Assembly: GCA_022360105.1 (NCBI GenBank)
Contig: JAKSDL010000478.1
Coordinates: 1-13,270 of the forward strand
Direction: 5' to 3'
Origin: Pseudomonadota bacterium
GTDB taxonomy: Bacteria; SAR324; XYD2-FULL-50-16; JAHJRI01
Length of the DNA: 13,270 nt
Shown in pieces: positions 1-10,900 of this stretch (position 1 is its first letter; the number at the start of each line of letters is the position of its first letter). A program made the translations under genes and the position numbers. The notes below the pieces were generated by a model, which was not told the origin of the DNA, searched no databases, and saw only the letters and a list, made by a program, of their open reading frames with translations.

Positions 1-291
1 ACAAACAGTTGTCGAGCAATCAGAAATCTTGATGACGAATTTAACAGGAGACACTATTGAATCATCATGGATGGCGTGGATCAGGGTCACTTTTTCTCTT
101 CATGTTGATGCCGCCACTGAGCTCTTCAGTTTTAGACCGAAACCGGCAACTGGGATATCTGTGCAAGTTTTAATCGATATTCGGGATTCCTTAGGATAGG
201 TCAATTGAATAGAATCTAAAACGGCTTGAGTGCGGAAGGGATTTTTAACAAGGGGCCATGCCTGATTGAAAAGGACCCATGGCAGATCCAT
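1..291 (-). pseudogene. Unrecognised ORF, interrupted by in-frame TGA and cut by window edge
   Basis: The ATG lies one base after the stop of the upstream hydrolase gene (TGA-A-ATG), which suggests translational coupling. The reading frame gives 63 codons, meets TGA at 102-100, and then stays open in the same frame for 33 more codons to the window edge. Residues on both sides of the TGA look protein-like: before it a stretch with TDIPVAGFGLKLKSSVAAS, after it KVTLIHAIHDDSIVSPVKF. I do not recognise the family. The IPVAGFGLK-SSVAAS stretch superficially recalls the glycine/serine-rich loop of GHMP kinases, but the N-terminus does not fit that fold. It may be a short intact protein of 63 residues, or a longer gene broken by a nonsense change. 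Selenocysteine is unlikely, because TGA is the ordinary stop of lipA and of the neighbouring hydrolase. Confidence 0.35.
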
Positions 292-292
292 T

Positions 293-1270
293 TCAATCTA
301 ACAGACTATTTTCATCTAAGAATTGAACAATGGAATTCTCGACGAACCGGGTGGTGCTATTGCCCAAGATATAACCGGCCAGCACATGTTTGCTTGGGTT
401 GCTGTCGTTTTGAACAGTCACCAGTTTTTTTGTTGGAGAGCCAATCTGCTCGTACTTCTCTTTGATCTTTGACACACTGACCACATCATCCAGCTCCGAA
501 TAAAGTATTAAGGTCGGTTTTTGCAAGTTTGAGAGTTCAAAAGAATCGACATGGTCTACGAGTGCCATTAAGTGAGCACTGCTTGACAACGCGGGGGAAG
601 TCATCCAGTAAGTTCCTTGGTCTTCATTTAAAGGTTCCCATGGATGATAGGCGTTTCCTGTCACCAGCTCTACGAGTTTAACTCCCCATGGCCACAGTAA
701 CATTCGTGCAGAGCTGTCTGCCGGGTAGAAATTTGGTGAAATAAAGATCAAAGCCTGTAATTCAGGCAGCTGCCGTGTTATCGCTAACCAGATGGCCAGA
801 GTTGCACCGGTGGAAGTGCCGATGACTACCACTCGCTCACCAATTGCCTTTCCGATTTCCCAGGCTTCTAAAGTATCCTGCAACCAGCCATTTGCTGTGG
901 CTTTGGCGAACTCCTCTTTGGTTTGACCATGACCGGTTAATCGAGTGTAAAATATGTTTGCTTCCAGCTTTGTTGCAATATTTCTGGTCAACGGATGCGT
1001 TTCCATCAGAGTGGCAGAATAACCATGCAGATACACAATAGAGTATTTCGTTTTTTCTTTCGTTACATTATTTTGCCAGACAATTTTTTTTGCAACATCA
1101 GGAGTGGTTAAGGGAAATTGCTGTTCCTGTTTTGAAAGGTAATTATCTAAATCATCATCCAGGATTACCGGCTTTACTTCCATATCGATGGTAACCCTGG
1201 GACCTGATAAAATTGCCGCTATTAGTACAGCAATCAGCGCAAATAGACCGACCAGAATATTTTTTACCAA
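293..1270 (-). CDS. Membrane-anchored alpha/beta hydrolase (serine esterase/lipase-like)
   Basis: About 325 residues with an alpha/beta-hydrolase fold. Numbering here counts from a GTG two codons upstream of the chosen start. Residues 7-24 form one hydrophobic segment, so the enzyme is probably anchored in, or exported across, the inner membrane. HGYSAT at 84-89 is the oxyanion-hole strand. GTSTG at 153-157 is the nucleophile elbow with Ser155. ELDD at 261-264 supplies the likely acid (Asp263 or Asp264). SKH at 295-297 supplies the catalytic His297. The triad is therefore complete, but the substrate cannot be read from sequence; carboxylester or monoglyceride lipase-like activity is possible. 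Start choice: AGGAGG occupies 1281-1276 and overlaps the GTG at 1276, so initiation more likely uses the TTG at 1270, five bases after it. The interrupted ORF at 1-291 follows directly and may be co-transcribed. Confidence 0.85.
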   Translation of the reverse strand: MVKNILVGLFALIAVLIAAILSGPRVTIDMEVKPVILDDDLDNYLSKQEQQFPLTTPDVAKKIVWQNNVTKEKTKYSIVYLHGYSATLMETHPLTRNIATKLEANIFYTRLTGHGQTKEEFAKATANGWLQDTLEAWEIGKAIGERVVVIGTSTGATLAIWLAITRQLPELQALIFISPNFYPADSSARMLLWPWGVKLVELVTGNAYHPWEPLNEDQGTYWMTSPALSSSAHLMALVDHVDSFELSNLQKPTLILYSELDDVVSVSKIKEKYEQIGSPTKKLVTVQNDSNPSKHVLAGYILGNSTTRFVENSIVQFLDENSLLD

Positions 1271-1275
1271 AATCA

Positions 1276-1281
1276 CCTCCT
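1276..1281 (-). promoter_or_regulatory. Ribosome binding site deciding the hydrolase start
   Basis: A perfect AGGAGG ends where an in-frame GTG would begin, which rules that codon out sterically. The in-frame TTG at 1270-1268 lies five bases downstream, a normal spacing. Confidence 0.6.
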
Positions 1282-1412
1282 GCGACGATAAGCAATCTTT
1301 TGCAAAAAACTTGTATTTATTTTAGGAAGCAATACAAATTCAACTAAGGAAGGTTTCTTGCAGAACCGCATTCAGGTGTGAGTATATGCAATTAAGGTCT
1401 AACAAGCAATAA

Positions 1413-1793
1413 TCAGCCTTTAAGCAACCATTTTTCAGCATCTATCAAAGATTCAAAAACTTCTAATTCGGTGACCATGTCTACGTAGTATTCCCTAAAA
1501 AGTGACACCGTTCCATAATTCAAGGCATTTTCCGATACCAGGGCAACCCTTGGTCTTCCTATTCTTCCTTTTGACAATCTTTCAATTTGAATTGATAGTT
1601 CTTCCACCATCTCCCCATCAATATCTGAGAGATTGGCATGGGTTAAGTCATAAATCCCTTTCATTCCGGGAACATATTCCTTATTACGTATTATTCCACC
1701 GATAGCTGCTTTAACTTCTTCAATGGTTAATGTTTCGAAAAAACGGGTGGTAACAATTCCGGTATTTTGATTAAATTCAACCTCAGTTCTCAT
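1413..1793 (-). CDS. STAS/SpoIIAA-like small cytoplasmic protein
   Basis: 126 residues, with no signal peptide and no membrane segment. The alternating pattern fits the STAS/SEC14-like (SpoIIAA-like) fold found in many uncharacterised bacterial proteins: an opening beta-hairpin (residues 2-18, VEFNQNTGIVTTRF), a helix with TIEEVKAAIGGII (23-35), a core strand GMKGIYDLTHAN (43-54), a helix DGEMVEELSIQIERL (59-73), a strand PRVALVSEN (81-89) and a C-terminal helix ending DAEKWLLKG. Strand 43-54 followed by a helix is the place where SpoIIAA proteins carry a phosphorylatable Ser; here the sequence has LSDIDG, so phospho-regulation is not assured. The role is unknown. The assignment rests on secondary-structure pattern and recalled family likeness. 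It stands alone, 142 bases upstream of the hydrolase start. Confidence 0.6.
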   Translation of the reverse strand: MRTEVEFNQNTGIVTTRFFETLTIEEVKAAIGGIIRNKEYVPGMKGIYDLTHANLSDIDGEMVEELSIQIERLSKGRIGRPRVALVSENALNYGTVSLFREYYVDMVTELEVFESLIDAEKWLLKG

Positions 1794-2216
1794 TATCTTA
1801 ATGTCTTTATATTTGTTGCTGGTACTATAGATTTTATAGGACTGTCTTTCACCGGTTTTCGTTTAAGTGTTTTTAATTATTTGTATTTAATGAATATATT
1901 TAAAATTGACCATGTACTCAATCCATTCCATGGATTGATTTAACACTTGTTTTGTTTTTCAAAAGAATTCATTTACGATCGAACCGGAAAAAGAAAACGT
2001 TTTGAATATCAATTCACTTCATTTTTTTCCTGAATTGATCTCTGTTACCTTTAATTGTCTCATAGATGATCCGAAAACAATAGCTCGCACCCTAACCCCC
2101 CACTGTCAGGAAAGATATGAAAGAAACTAACGAAAAAAACCACAAATTAGCGGGTTTCACAGGCACAGTATGCTGTCTTGACGATTGACTCCGACTCACT
2201 ATGGAGAGTTCTATAG
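1794..2216. other. Gene-poor AT-rich stretch, possible decayed coding sequence
   Basis: No complete gene seen. The plus strand is open from 1939 to 2130 (63 codons, then TAA) without a usable start codon. Its middle, including PELISVTFNCLIDDPKTIAR, looks more protein-like than random AT-rich DNA. In the same frame, RLTPTHYGEF at about 2182-2211 resembles the LTPRE-type opening of a LuxR DNA-binding domain, which continues in another frame from 2217. The stretch may therefore be the decayed front part of that regulator gene. A short hairpin (AATCCAT, 3-base loop, ATGGATT) lies at 1920-1936. No convincing promoter was found. Confidence 0.3.
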
Positions 2217-2405
2217 TATCAGGAAGGCACTTTTGAATATCGTCTTCTCAAGTTAGGTCTGCCCAATGAATCTGTAGCAAAAGCTTTAAACATTTCTCCT
2301 TCCGGCGTTGAAAAACATTTTGAAGCCATAAAACGAAAAACAGGAATCAACAGTATAAAAGAATTAAAATTCGGCTTCAATAAATTCAAATTAGACTTTC
2401 CGTAG
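2217..2405 (+). pseudogene. LuxR-type helix-turn-helix regulator remnant
   Basis: The open stretch begins right after an in-frame TAG (2214-2216), has no in-frame start codon, and ends at TAG 2403-2405. The residues read YRLLKLGLPNESVAKALNIS, then a turn with SPSGVEKHFEAIKRKTGI, then NSIKEL. This matches the LuxR/GerE DNA-binding domain layout: a helix, ESVAKALNIS as the first HTH helix, SGVEKHFEAIKRKTG as the recognition helix, and a final NSIKEL in place of the usual R(S/T)-EL. Everything that should precede it (a receiver or sensor domain and a start) is missing or out of frame. I infer a decayed response regulator or PAS-LuxR gene. Confidence 0.6.
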
Positions 2406-2747
2406 GTATTTTTTGAAATCTCATCAAACGAAACACCCCGTAAATAAAAACCGCAATAAACCTGTGTGATTCCGTTTTAAACCACCTGGCAGTGAAATGC
2501 TTAGTGCAGCAATCTTGAAAGCTGCATTTTTCGCCTCCTGACCATCTACTAATTACGATAATCAGGAACTACAAAATATCTTGTCAGCTTAACAGTATCC
2601 GGAAATTTTTTTGATCGGTACTAAGTACTGCAAATTTATTACAGTGTGATTTTTTTACAGTATTGATAATCAGACTTTTTTTTTCATACAATACGACTCT
2701 TTCCATGTCATTTGAATTCTAACATTGTAGAACGTGAATAATTATCT
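2406..2747. other. Intergenic stretch with no recognisable gene
   Basis: AT-rich sequence of about 340 bases with homopolymer T runs (for example 2647-2653 and 2676-2684). No open frame of useful length, tRNA-like fold or strong terminator was seen. A small imperfect palindrome GTACTAAGTAC lies near 2617. Confidence 0.4.
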
Positions 2748-2975
2748 ATGGACCAGGCGCCGACATTAAAAGAGTTACACTTTTCCAAAAAAGAAATAAC
2801 CAGTGAGCTACTAGATGAATACTTTATTGCTTTACTTGCTTCTGGCCAGATACTTAATTGCGGATTTGTAGATTCGGTAGAAAAAAGAAGACCATCTAAA
2901 AGATCTTTAAAAGGAAAAATTACAAAGTTATTAAACATTTCATACTTTATAAAAACGCCTAATAACTTACTTTAA
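2748..2975 (+). CDS. Doubtful small ORF, 75 residues
   Basis: Starts with ATG but has no Shine-Dalgarno sequence in the 15 bases before it. The product is lysine- and leucine-rich, with a possible amphipathic helix in KKEITSELLDEYFIALLASG and a basic patch (KRRPSKRSLKGK). No family is recognised. It lies between two degraded signalling fragments, so it could be another remnant rather than a working gene. A competing ORF on the opposite strand covers the same bases. Confidence 0.22.
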   Translation: MDQAPTLKELHFSKKEITSELLDEYFIALLASGQILNCGFVDSVEKRRPSKRSLKGKITKLLNISYFIKTPNNLL

Positions 2976-3119
2976 CTAGACAATTTCATTCGACCGTTCG
3001 CTTTCATTGCTTCGTACTAAGCTTGAATATTTCCACAATTTGCTGGGGAACTTGAATTTTTGCAGGAAGGCAATATTTGTTTAATCGGAAGATGTACTTC
3101 TGGAAAACTGAGAATATAA

Positions 3120-3272
3120 TTAACCATCTCTTCCTCTGGTGGAGCCGGGAATTGGATTGTTTTGAGCCCATATCTTGCCGCCGTGGGCATTGACAATCTT
3201 TTGGCAGATAGCTTGTTCCAGACCGGTTCCACCTGTCTCTATGTTTACATTCGTTTTACTGTTTTGACTAAA
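3120..3272 (-). pseudogene. Histidine kinase C-terminal (HATPase) remnant
   Basis: Read on the minus strand from 3272, just after an in-frame TAA (3275-3273), to the TAA at 3122-3120, the frame contains TGGTGLEQAICQKIVNAHGG followed by KIWAQNNPIPGST. This is the G2 box and following helix of sensor histidine kinases (consensus GTGLGLAI-K-IVE-HGG-IW-N-PG-GSTF). The second glycine pair of GLGL is changed to GLEQ, and the reading frame collapses right after GST, where the final strand should be. There is no start codon and no dimerisation or N-box region upstream. A 71-residue ORF overlapping it in another frame (3017-3232) is probably spurious, or is the shifted tail. Confidence 0.65.
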
Positions 3273-3396
3273 TTATTTTGATTATTCTCGTAATTAGAAT
3301 TCAGCAGGTCTTCAAGAGTTAAGAACCACTTATCCGTTGTTAATAAATACGATAGAACTCTTCTTCATTGCTATTGCATAAATGATCCACCGGTCC

Positions 3397-4035
3397 TTAA
3401 AAATAAATCTCCGTTAACAAATGGTTGCGGGCAACTCCTTTGGATTGAAGAATCTCAAATGATTCATAAATCATGTCTGAGCTTCCGCAGAGGTAATAAT
3501 AACTGCTCACCTCAACGCTGTTTTGTCTTAAGTAGTCGGTTACCCTGCCATTAAAATGACCGTTTACATTTCGAGTCAGGCATTCCACATGCCTGCTTGA
3601 ATCGAAAGACTCTTTTCCATAAAGCTGTTCAGGCTCACGTACGCCATGCAGAAGTTTGTAATCCAATTCCGGATAGCTGGTGACGAAACTGTGAAATGGT
3701 GCAATACCGGTTCCGGTGGCAATCAACACGAATTTACCATTCCGGATCTCTTTCGGAATCGTAAAGGTTCCCAAAGGACCTTCAATATCCAGCTCCTCTC
3801 CGATTTGAGAGCGATGCAAGGCACCCGATACATCCCCGCCATCCACATCCTTGATCAACAGCTCAAGAAACTCTGCATCGGTTGACGAATAAATACTATA
3901 CTCGCGTTTTTCTTTTAGACCTGGCTTGCTGACCATAATATACTGTCCCGGTTCGAACTCCAGTCCGTTTCGTTCCACACGCAATTCAAAGACGGAATCC
4001 GTGTAGTTTTTGATCCCAATTATTTTATGTTTCAT
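3397..4035 (-). CDS. Ferredoxin/flavodoxin-NADP+ reductase-like flavoprotein
   Basis: 212 residues, with the compact layout of the ferredoxin-NADP reductase superfamily. The N-terminal FAD-binding beta-barrel (about 1-95) carries REYSIYS at 44-50, the R-x-Y-S motif that holds the flavin, and GDVSGALH at 67-74, the phosphate-binding stretch. The C-terminal NAD(P)-binding part carries GTGIAPF at 108-114 and CGSSDMIYE at 183-191. The chain ends in an aromatic (EIYF), as expected for a residue stacking on the flavin ring. There is no 2Fe-2S domain. The probable reaction is electron transfer between NAD(P)H and ferredoxin or flavodoxin in the cytoplasm. It starts 40 bases after lipA and probably shares its transcript. 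LipA needs low-potential electrons, so a supply role is an attractive inference, but it is not shown. No strong Shine-Dalgarno sequence is visible. Confidence 0.82.
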   Translation of the reverse strand: MKHKIIGIKNYTDSVFELRVERNGLEFEPGQYIMVSKPGLKEKREYSIYSSTDAEFLELLIKDVDGGDVSGALHRSQIGEELDIEGPLGTFTIPKEIRNGKFVLIATGTGIAPFHSFVTSYPELDYKLLHGVREPEQLYGKESFDSSRHVECLTRNVNGHFNGRVTDYLRQNSVEVSSYYYLCGSSDMIYESFEILQSKGVARNHLLTEIYF

Positions 4036-4075
4036 AGATTGATTTTAGTTATCAGATGGATAGAAAGGTTTCATA

Positions 4076-4981
4076 TCAATTCGCAGAAAGGGCTTCCTGG
4101 TTTAAATAGCCCTGGTACTGATCATCAGCATGGTAGGAAGAACGAACAAACGGACCTGACTCACAATGGACAAATCCTTTTTCTATGGCAATTTGCTTAA
4201 ATTCCTTGAATTCATCCGGATGCCAGAATTTTTTTACGGAAGCATGACCTTTGGTAGGTTGAAGATACTGCCCAATATTGATCATGTCGACTTGATGAGT
4301 TCTCAGATCGTCCATGGTTTCAATGATTTCGTCTTTAGCTTCTCCCAGTCCGATCATGATGCTGGATTTTGTGATCGACTCAGGATCGATCTCCTTGGCT
4401 ACCTTAAGAACCTCCAAAGACCTGTCGTAACTGGAATTGGACCGGACAAGAGGGGTCAGGCGGCGCACTGTTTCCACGTTGTGGCTGAATATTTCGGGGT
4501 CGCTGTCAATAACTGTTTGGATGGCATCTCTCTTTCCCTGGAAATCAGATGTTAACACCTCAATGGAGCAACCCGGAACCAGCTTTTGGATGGCCAGGAC
4601 TGTTTCGGCTACAATACCTGCGCCACCATCCGCCAAATCATCCCTGTTCACCATGGTGATATGAACATGTCGCAACTCCATTCGCTGCACAGCTTCTGCA
4701 ACCCTGTTTGGTTCTTGAATGTCTACGGCACTTGGCATACCGGTCTTGACAGCACAAAAGCGACATCGCCTCGTGCAGATATCGCCCAAGATCATAAAAC
4801 TGGCTGTTCGATGGGTACCCCAGCATTCGGATTGATTAGGACAACGAGCTTCCTCACAAACAGTGTGCAAACCTTCCGATTTCACCAATCCCTTGAGAAA
4901 GCTGAAATTCTTGCCTGATGGTGGGCGGATTCTTAACCAGTCGGGTTTGCGTTGCTTTGCCTTGCTGTTATCCTGACTCAT
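4076..4981 (-). CDS. lipA: Lipoyl synthase, radical SAM
   Basis: 301 residues, the usual LipA length. The enzyme inserts two sulfur atoms into the octanoyl chain on lipoyl-carrier proteins (2-oxo acid dehydrogenases, GcvH). It carries two 4Fe-4S sites. CEEARCPNQSEC (Cys42, Cys47, Cys53) binds the auxiliary, sacrificial cluster. CTRRCRFC (Cys69, Cys73, Cys76) is the radical SAM CxxxCxxC motif. The C-terminal RSSYHA (from residue 280) holds the serine ligand of the auxiliary cluster. VNRDDLADGGA is the conserved family signature, here preceded by ITM rather than the more common VTS. The start is supported by AAGGAG six bases upstream of the ATG. lipB was not found in the window. The gene follows the chemoreceptor by 35 bases and precedes the reductase by 40; it may be read from the chemoreceptor transcript or from its own promoter. 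Confidence 0.97.
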   Translation of the reverse strand: MSQDNSKAKQRKPDWLRIRPPSGKNFSFLKGLVKSEGLHTVCEEARCPNQSECWGTHRTASFMILGDICTRRCRFCAVKTGMPSAVDIQEPNRVAEAVQRMELRHVHITMVNRDDLADGGAGIVAETVLAIQKLVPGCSIEVLTSDFQGKRDAIQTVIDSDPEIFSHNVETVRRLTPLVRSNSSYDRSLEVLKVAKEIDPESITKSSIMIGLGEAKDEIIETMDDLRTHQVDMINIGQYLQPTKGHASVKKFWHPDEFKEFKQIAIEKGFVHCESGPFVRSSYHADDQYQGYLNQEALSAN

Positions 4982-7900
4982 TACGTTCTCCTTAAAAATG
5001 TCTACGCTCCTCTCTGTTATAGGTTAATTTTATCAACCACCTGATCCGTGTGTAAAGCAGAGGATTCTAAAAGTCGTTTTCCGGAATCGGATATGGATTG
5101 GATTATACGGGAATCACTATCCATGGAGGTTATTTGACTGCAATCTTTTTGGTAGGGGCGATCATCCAGATTAAATTTCGCAACCATCGATTTCAACAAT
5201 TTGGCCTGATTATCCAGAACCGTGCTGGAAGAAGCTGATTCTTCAGCAGCGGCAGCATTATCTTGAACCAATCCGTTTAATTCAGACAAACCATCGTTAA
5301 TCTGTTGAGTCCCTATGGCTTGCTCACGACTGGCGACCTCGATGGTTTCTATCAACTCATTGATTGAAGATGATCCTTCAATAATATCAGTTACTGAACC
5401 AGCTGTTTCGTTGGCTCTTAACACACCCTTTTCAATTGTTGCGATGGAATTCAGAACCATGCTGTTCGTTTCTTTTGAGGCTTGGGCACTACGTTGAGCC
5501 AAACTTCTCACTTCTTCCGCCACAACAGCAAACCCCTTACCTTTTTCTCCGGCCCGGGCAGCTTCAACGGCTGCATTAATTGAAAGCACACTGGTTTGAA
5601 AGGCTATTTCGTCTATGGTTTTCACAATAGCCGATATCTGCTCTGCCGTGGTGTTAATATCTTTCATGGCGCTCAGCATCCCCGCCAATTGCGTTTTTAT
5701 CTTTTCTGCCTTGGTCTTGGAATTAGCCGAAACATCTTTGACAGAACTGGCATTATTCAGATTGCTGTCCGATTGCCGTTTTAGTTCCTCCATGGAAGAG
5801 CTGATTTCTTCCAATGATGCTGCCTGTTGGCTGGCTCCCACTGCCAGATTCTGACTGGTTGTTGAAATCTGGTTTGAGCCCGATGCCAGTTCCTCTGCTG
5901 CCGAATTCACATCGAATAACAGTTCGTTTAAGCTTTCGACCATTTTAACCAAAGCACAGCCCAATCTGTCTCGATCAGATATGGTTTCAACCTGCAACGC
6001 GAGGTTTCCCCTGGCAATTTCCTCAACTTGAAACGCCTTGGTTTTTAGCGAATTGATCATTGTTTGCAAGGTACGGCCAAGCACATCCTTTTCGGAAGCC
6101 AGTACCACATCGGAAGATAAATCACCCTCGGCAATACGGGCTGTTATATCCGCTTTTTCCTTTAAGGAATCGATCATCTTTTGCATCGCTTTTAATAATT
6201 TCCCGATTTCATCCTGCTGCTCATTTGTTATTTGTACGGAAAGATCACCCAAGGAAATTTGTTCTGCTATATCACTCCCACTTTCGATAGGTCGGGATAT
6301 AGTGCGTGCAACCAATAGCAAAGCCAAAAACGCCAAAAATGAAATAACAACCACAATGGCAATAATTCTAAAAATGAGTCCAAAAATCTGATTGTTCACA
6401 TCTGCACGCCGTGCTGCAATCCGAGCCTCAATTTCATCCAGAAACAATTCAGTGCCGATAATCCAGTTTAAAGGCTCAAATAACCTGAAATAAGCCAGTT
6501 TCGTGTGTTCTCTCTCTTCTCCATTTTCCGAAACCTTTGGCCAGGTATATTCCAAATAACCGTTTTGGTCGGCTTTCACCTTTTCCACCATTGCCACGTA
6601 AACGTTGGATCTTTCTTCACCAACCCTGTTAAACTTGGGATTATCCAACACCTGCCCTTCCATTTCTTTGTCCAACGAATGCATTACCATGCTCGGTATA
6701 GGAGTACCTGTATCGTTTATCCAGAAAAACCCGTTTCCCTGATCATATCGCATGTTCCCAATATCGTTTTTGGTTTTTACAATGGCATCTTTAAGGGCAT
6801 CATCAACATAAATACCGGTGCCAATAATCCAATTCCATTCCGGAATCCTGCGCACATAGGAGAGTTTAGGCTGGTTGACCTTTGTGCCGTCCTTTCCGGG
6901 TTTGGGCCAAACATAGTCCACATAACCTTCTTCACTTGTCTCTGTCACATCAACAAAAGCAGCTGTCATGTTTCTGTTCTTGCCAAGAGCAACATTGTAT
7001 TTAGGATGGTCCATGACCGTTCCCTCAAGAGCAGGAGCAATAGGATGCATGATAATCAAAGGTAACGGTCTTCCCGTGTCATTGATCCATAAATAACCGC
7101 TTCCTTTATCATAACGCATCTTCCTGATCTGTTCAGCGACCTGCGTTTTAGCACGCTTCACACTTATTTCCCCCGCTTTAACCCGTTTTTGGGCATCCCT
7201 CACAAAAGAAACAGCAACCGACACAACATTTTTCATTCGCTTGCCATATCGCTCCTTCAGATACTCTTTATCGGTGGCTGCAATATAGTTGGAAACAATT
7301 GTTTTGTAAGCAATATCAACGTAGTTTTTGAGATTTTCCCGAACTTCCTGTTTGGCTTGAAAACGATAATCATTCAATTCCCTGTTTGCATTGCTCTTCA
7401 TGGTAATAACCACAAACAAGGTGATCAAAGTCACACAAGAAAGCATGATCGTGAATGAGCTGAAGATGATTTTCCAGCGAATCTTGGTCTTGATGAACAT
7501 GACACACTCCGTAAATTAACTTAAGCAAACCATGAATTAGTCCAGCTACACAGATTGAGATTGCCCTCATTCTACAGGAAACTGAGTTAAATTACAGATA
7601 AAAACAAATCGCCGGAACACGATGAAATCTTGAATATATCGGCAAAATTAGATAGAGAGTGAGTTGGAAGGGGCACCCTCTTCCGGTAAAACAGCTGCGA
7701 TCAAAAATCGGAACCATCACTTTAGATAGGGACGATCTAATCCGATCCCTCAAAACGAGGGATCGCATCGAAATCTTTGAAGCAACAGAAGATGACCGTA
7801 ACAACCTGCCTAATTTGATCTTGCAAAAAATTTCTACCCTGCCGATTTAAAAAATGGTACGTTGAACCAACATTCATTTTTTACCACGTGGTTGATTCAT

Positions 7901-10900
7901 CCAGGATGAAAAAGCATTCGTTTGACCAATTATCGAAACTCAATGATGCCACTTCATTACATACAATTTTTTTTCTTGACTAATTTCGAAATAAGATAAA
8001 TAAGATAATTATTGTCTTATTTATCTTATTAAGATATATCTGGAGATTTTTGGATGCGACTGACTCGGGCTGGTGAGTACGCCATACGGTGTATCAGCTA
8101 TCTTTCTAAAAAGGGAATCGGGATTAGTGTTCCCAAGCAGGAAATTGCGGAACACGGAGAAATACCGCCCAGTTTTCTGGCAAAGATAGCGCAAGATTTA
8201 AGCAAGGGTGGGTTGATCGAAATCCAGCAAGGTGCCAAAGGCGGTTATCGTCTTTTAAAAGAACCTGGAGACATCTCTCTCCTGGAGGTGGTTGAGATCA
8301 TGATTGGCAAGATATATCTCAACGATTGTGTGGGAAGGCCGGCTAGCTGTCCTTCCAGTCCTCGCTGCCTTGTTCACAGGGTTTGGGACAGGGCCAGCGA
8401 ACAGCTGAGGGCCAATCTGGCAAGTGCCAATTTCGCTCAATTGAGTCAGGAGAATTTTTGTCTTCCACATGTTCCAACGCTTGATATATAAAGCAGTTTT
8501 TACAATGTACCTGTGAACAGACACTTAATGGGAGAAAAGATGTTGAAAAAACTCTCAAGTATCTTTTTCTATTAGGTTGATGGATTCAGGGGGATGACGG
8601 TTGGAAAGAAACTATGGGGGATCATTTTTGTTAAACTGTTTTTTATGTTTGGTGTGCTGAAGATGTTCTTTTTCCCGAATTTCCTGAATACTAATTTTTC
8701 AACCGATGAAAAACGTGGAAACCACGTGACGGACCAGCTTATTAAACCGGCTGTAGAGAGCACGGATCAATAGGCTGTATTAACAGAATCCCAATTATTG
8801 TTGCCATTTTTTCGGCAGCTTTTTCTAGGACCAAATCTGGAGGTAAAATATGATTGAGATTGATCTAAGCATGGTAAACTGGGCACGGGCTCAATTTGCC
8901 TTAACGGCAATGTATCATTGGTTGTTCGTGCCGTTGACGCTGGGGCTCTCGTTTTTATGTGCTTTCTTCGAATCGATCTACGTTAAAACCGGAAAAGAAG
9001 AATGGAAATCGATTACCAAGTTCTGGATGACACTGTTCGGAATCAACTTCGCAGTTGGTGTTGCCACAGGAATTATTCTGGAATTTGAATTCGGAACAAA
9101 CTGGTCAAATTACTCCTGGATGGTGGGAGATATTTTTGGAGCACCATTGGCAATTGAGGGGATTTTTGCGTTTTTTATAGAAGCGACCTTTTTTGCAGTT
9201 ATGTTTTTTGGCTGGGATAGGGTCTCTAAAAAGTTCCATCTGTTTTCGACCTGGATGGTCGCCATCGGGGCAAATCTTTCTGCCGTCTGGATCCTTGTAG
9301 CCAATGCCTGGATGCAAAATCCGGTTGGTATGAAATTCAACCTGGATAAAACCCGTTTCGAAATGTTTAACTTTGCTGACGTTGTATTTAACCCGGTCGC
9401 TGTTTCAAAATTCACCCATACCTCAAGCTCCGGGTTTCTTTTTGCTGCATTGTTTGTGCTTACTGTTTCATCCTGGTATTTGATCAAGGGCAGGCACATC
9501 GAAATGGCAAAAAAATCGATTGTGGTGGCTTCGGTGTTTGGACTAATCTCTTCGGGATTTGTAATCTTCACTGGAGATCGTTCAGCATATGACGTAGCCC
9601 GGCAGCAACCCATGAAACTGGCTGCCATGGAAGGTCTTTACAAAGGTGAGCGCTCCGCAAGTATCAGTATTTTTGGCATATTAAACAGCAATAAAAAACC
9701 GGGAGACAACCAGGACGCCTTCCATCTCAACATCAAAGTGCCTTTTATGCTCTCTTACCTGGCAAATCGATCCTTCGATTCCTTCGTTCCGGGAGTGGAT
9801 GATTTACTCTATGGTAATACTGCTGAATCCGTTGAAGGGGTAGAAAGCAAAATTGCCATCGGCAAAAAAGCCGTTGAAGACCTGGCAGTCTATAAACAGG
9901 CAAAAAAGGACAAAGATGAGGAACTGGCCCGGCAGGCTATGGAAAGCTTCAGAAAGGGGGAGAAATACCTGGGTTACGGATACCTGGACACTCCCGAAGA
10001 GGCAGTACCAAATGTTCCGATCACCTTTTATGCCTTCCGGATCATGTTCATACTTGGCTCCGCGTTTCCATTGATTTTTCTGCTTTTCCTCTATTTCACC
10101 ATGAAAGGCACCGTTACCAAGCAGAAATGGTTGCTGCCCATTGGACTCATCTCTGCATTGTTGGGGATGCTGGCCTCTCAGGCGGGGTGGATCGTAGCAG
10201 AACTGGGAAGACAACCCTGGGCGATACAGGATTTTCTTCCTGTAAAAGTTGCCACGACTAATCTTTCCGCATCTAATGTTCAGATTACGTTTGCCTTGTT
10301 TTTTATTGCATTTACAGTTCTACTCATCGCTGAGATCAAAATCATGCTCAAGCAAATTTCAATCGGACCGGAGGGCTCAAAATGATAGGATCACTGGATT
10401 ATTCGACACTACAACAGCTTTGGTGGTTTCTATGTTCTGTCGTAGGAGCCTTGTTTTTGTTTTTGACTTTGGTGCAGGGCGGCCAAACCTTATTGTGGCA
10501 GGTTGCAAAGAACGACCTGGAAAGCTCCCTGGTGATCAACTCCCTGGGAAGAAAATGGGAATTACCCTTCACAACCCTGGTATTATTCGGTGGAGCATTG
10601 TTTGCGGCTTTTCCGAAGTTTTATGCCACCAGTTTTGGCGGTGCCTACTGGGTTTGGATACTGATTTTGTTTTCTTTTGTCATTCAGGCAGTCAGTTATG
10701 AGTATCGAAAAAAACCCAATAATCTTCTGGGTACCAAAACTTACGAATTTTTTCTCCTGCTGAACGGTGCCGTGGGTATTTTATTGATTGGTGCGGCAGT
10801 TGGAACCTTTTATACCGGTTCTAATTTCATGCTGAATGACTATAACCAGGTAACCTGGGACTATTCAATGGGTGGAATAAACCTGAGAGGACTGGAAGCT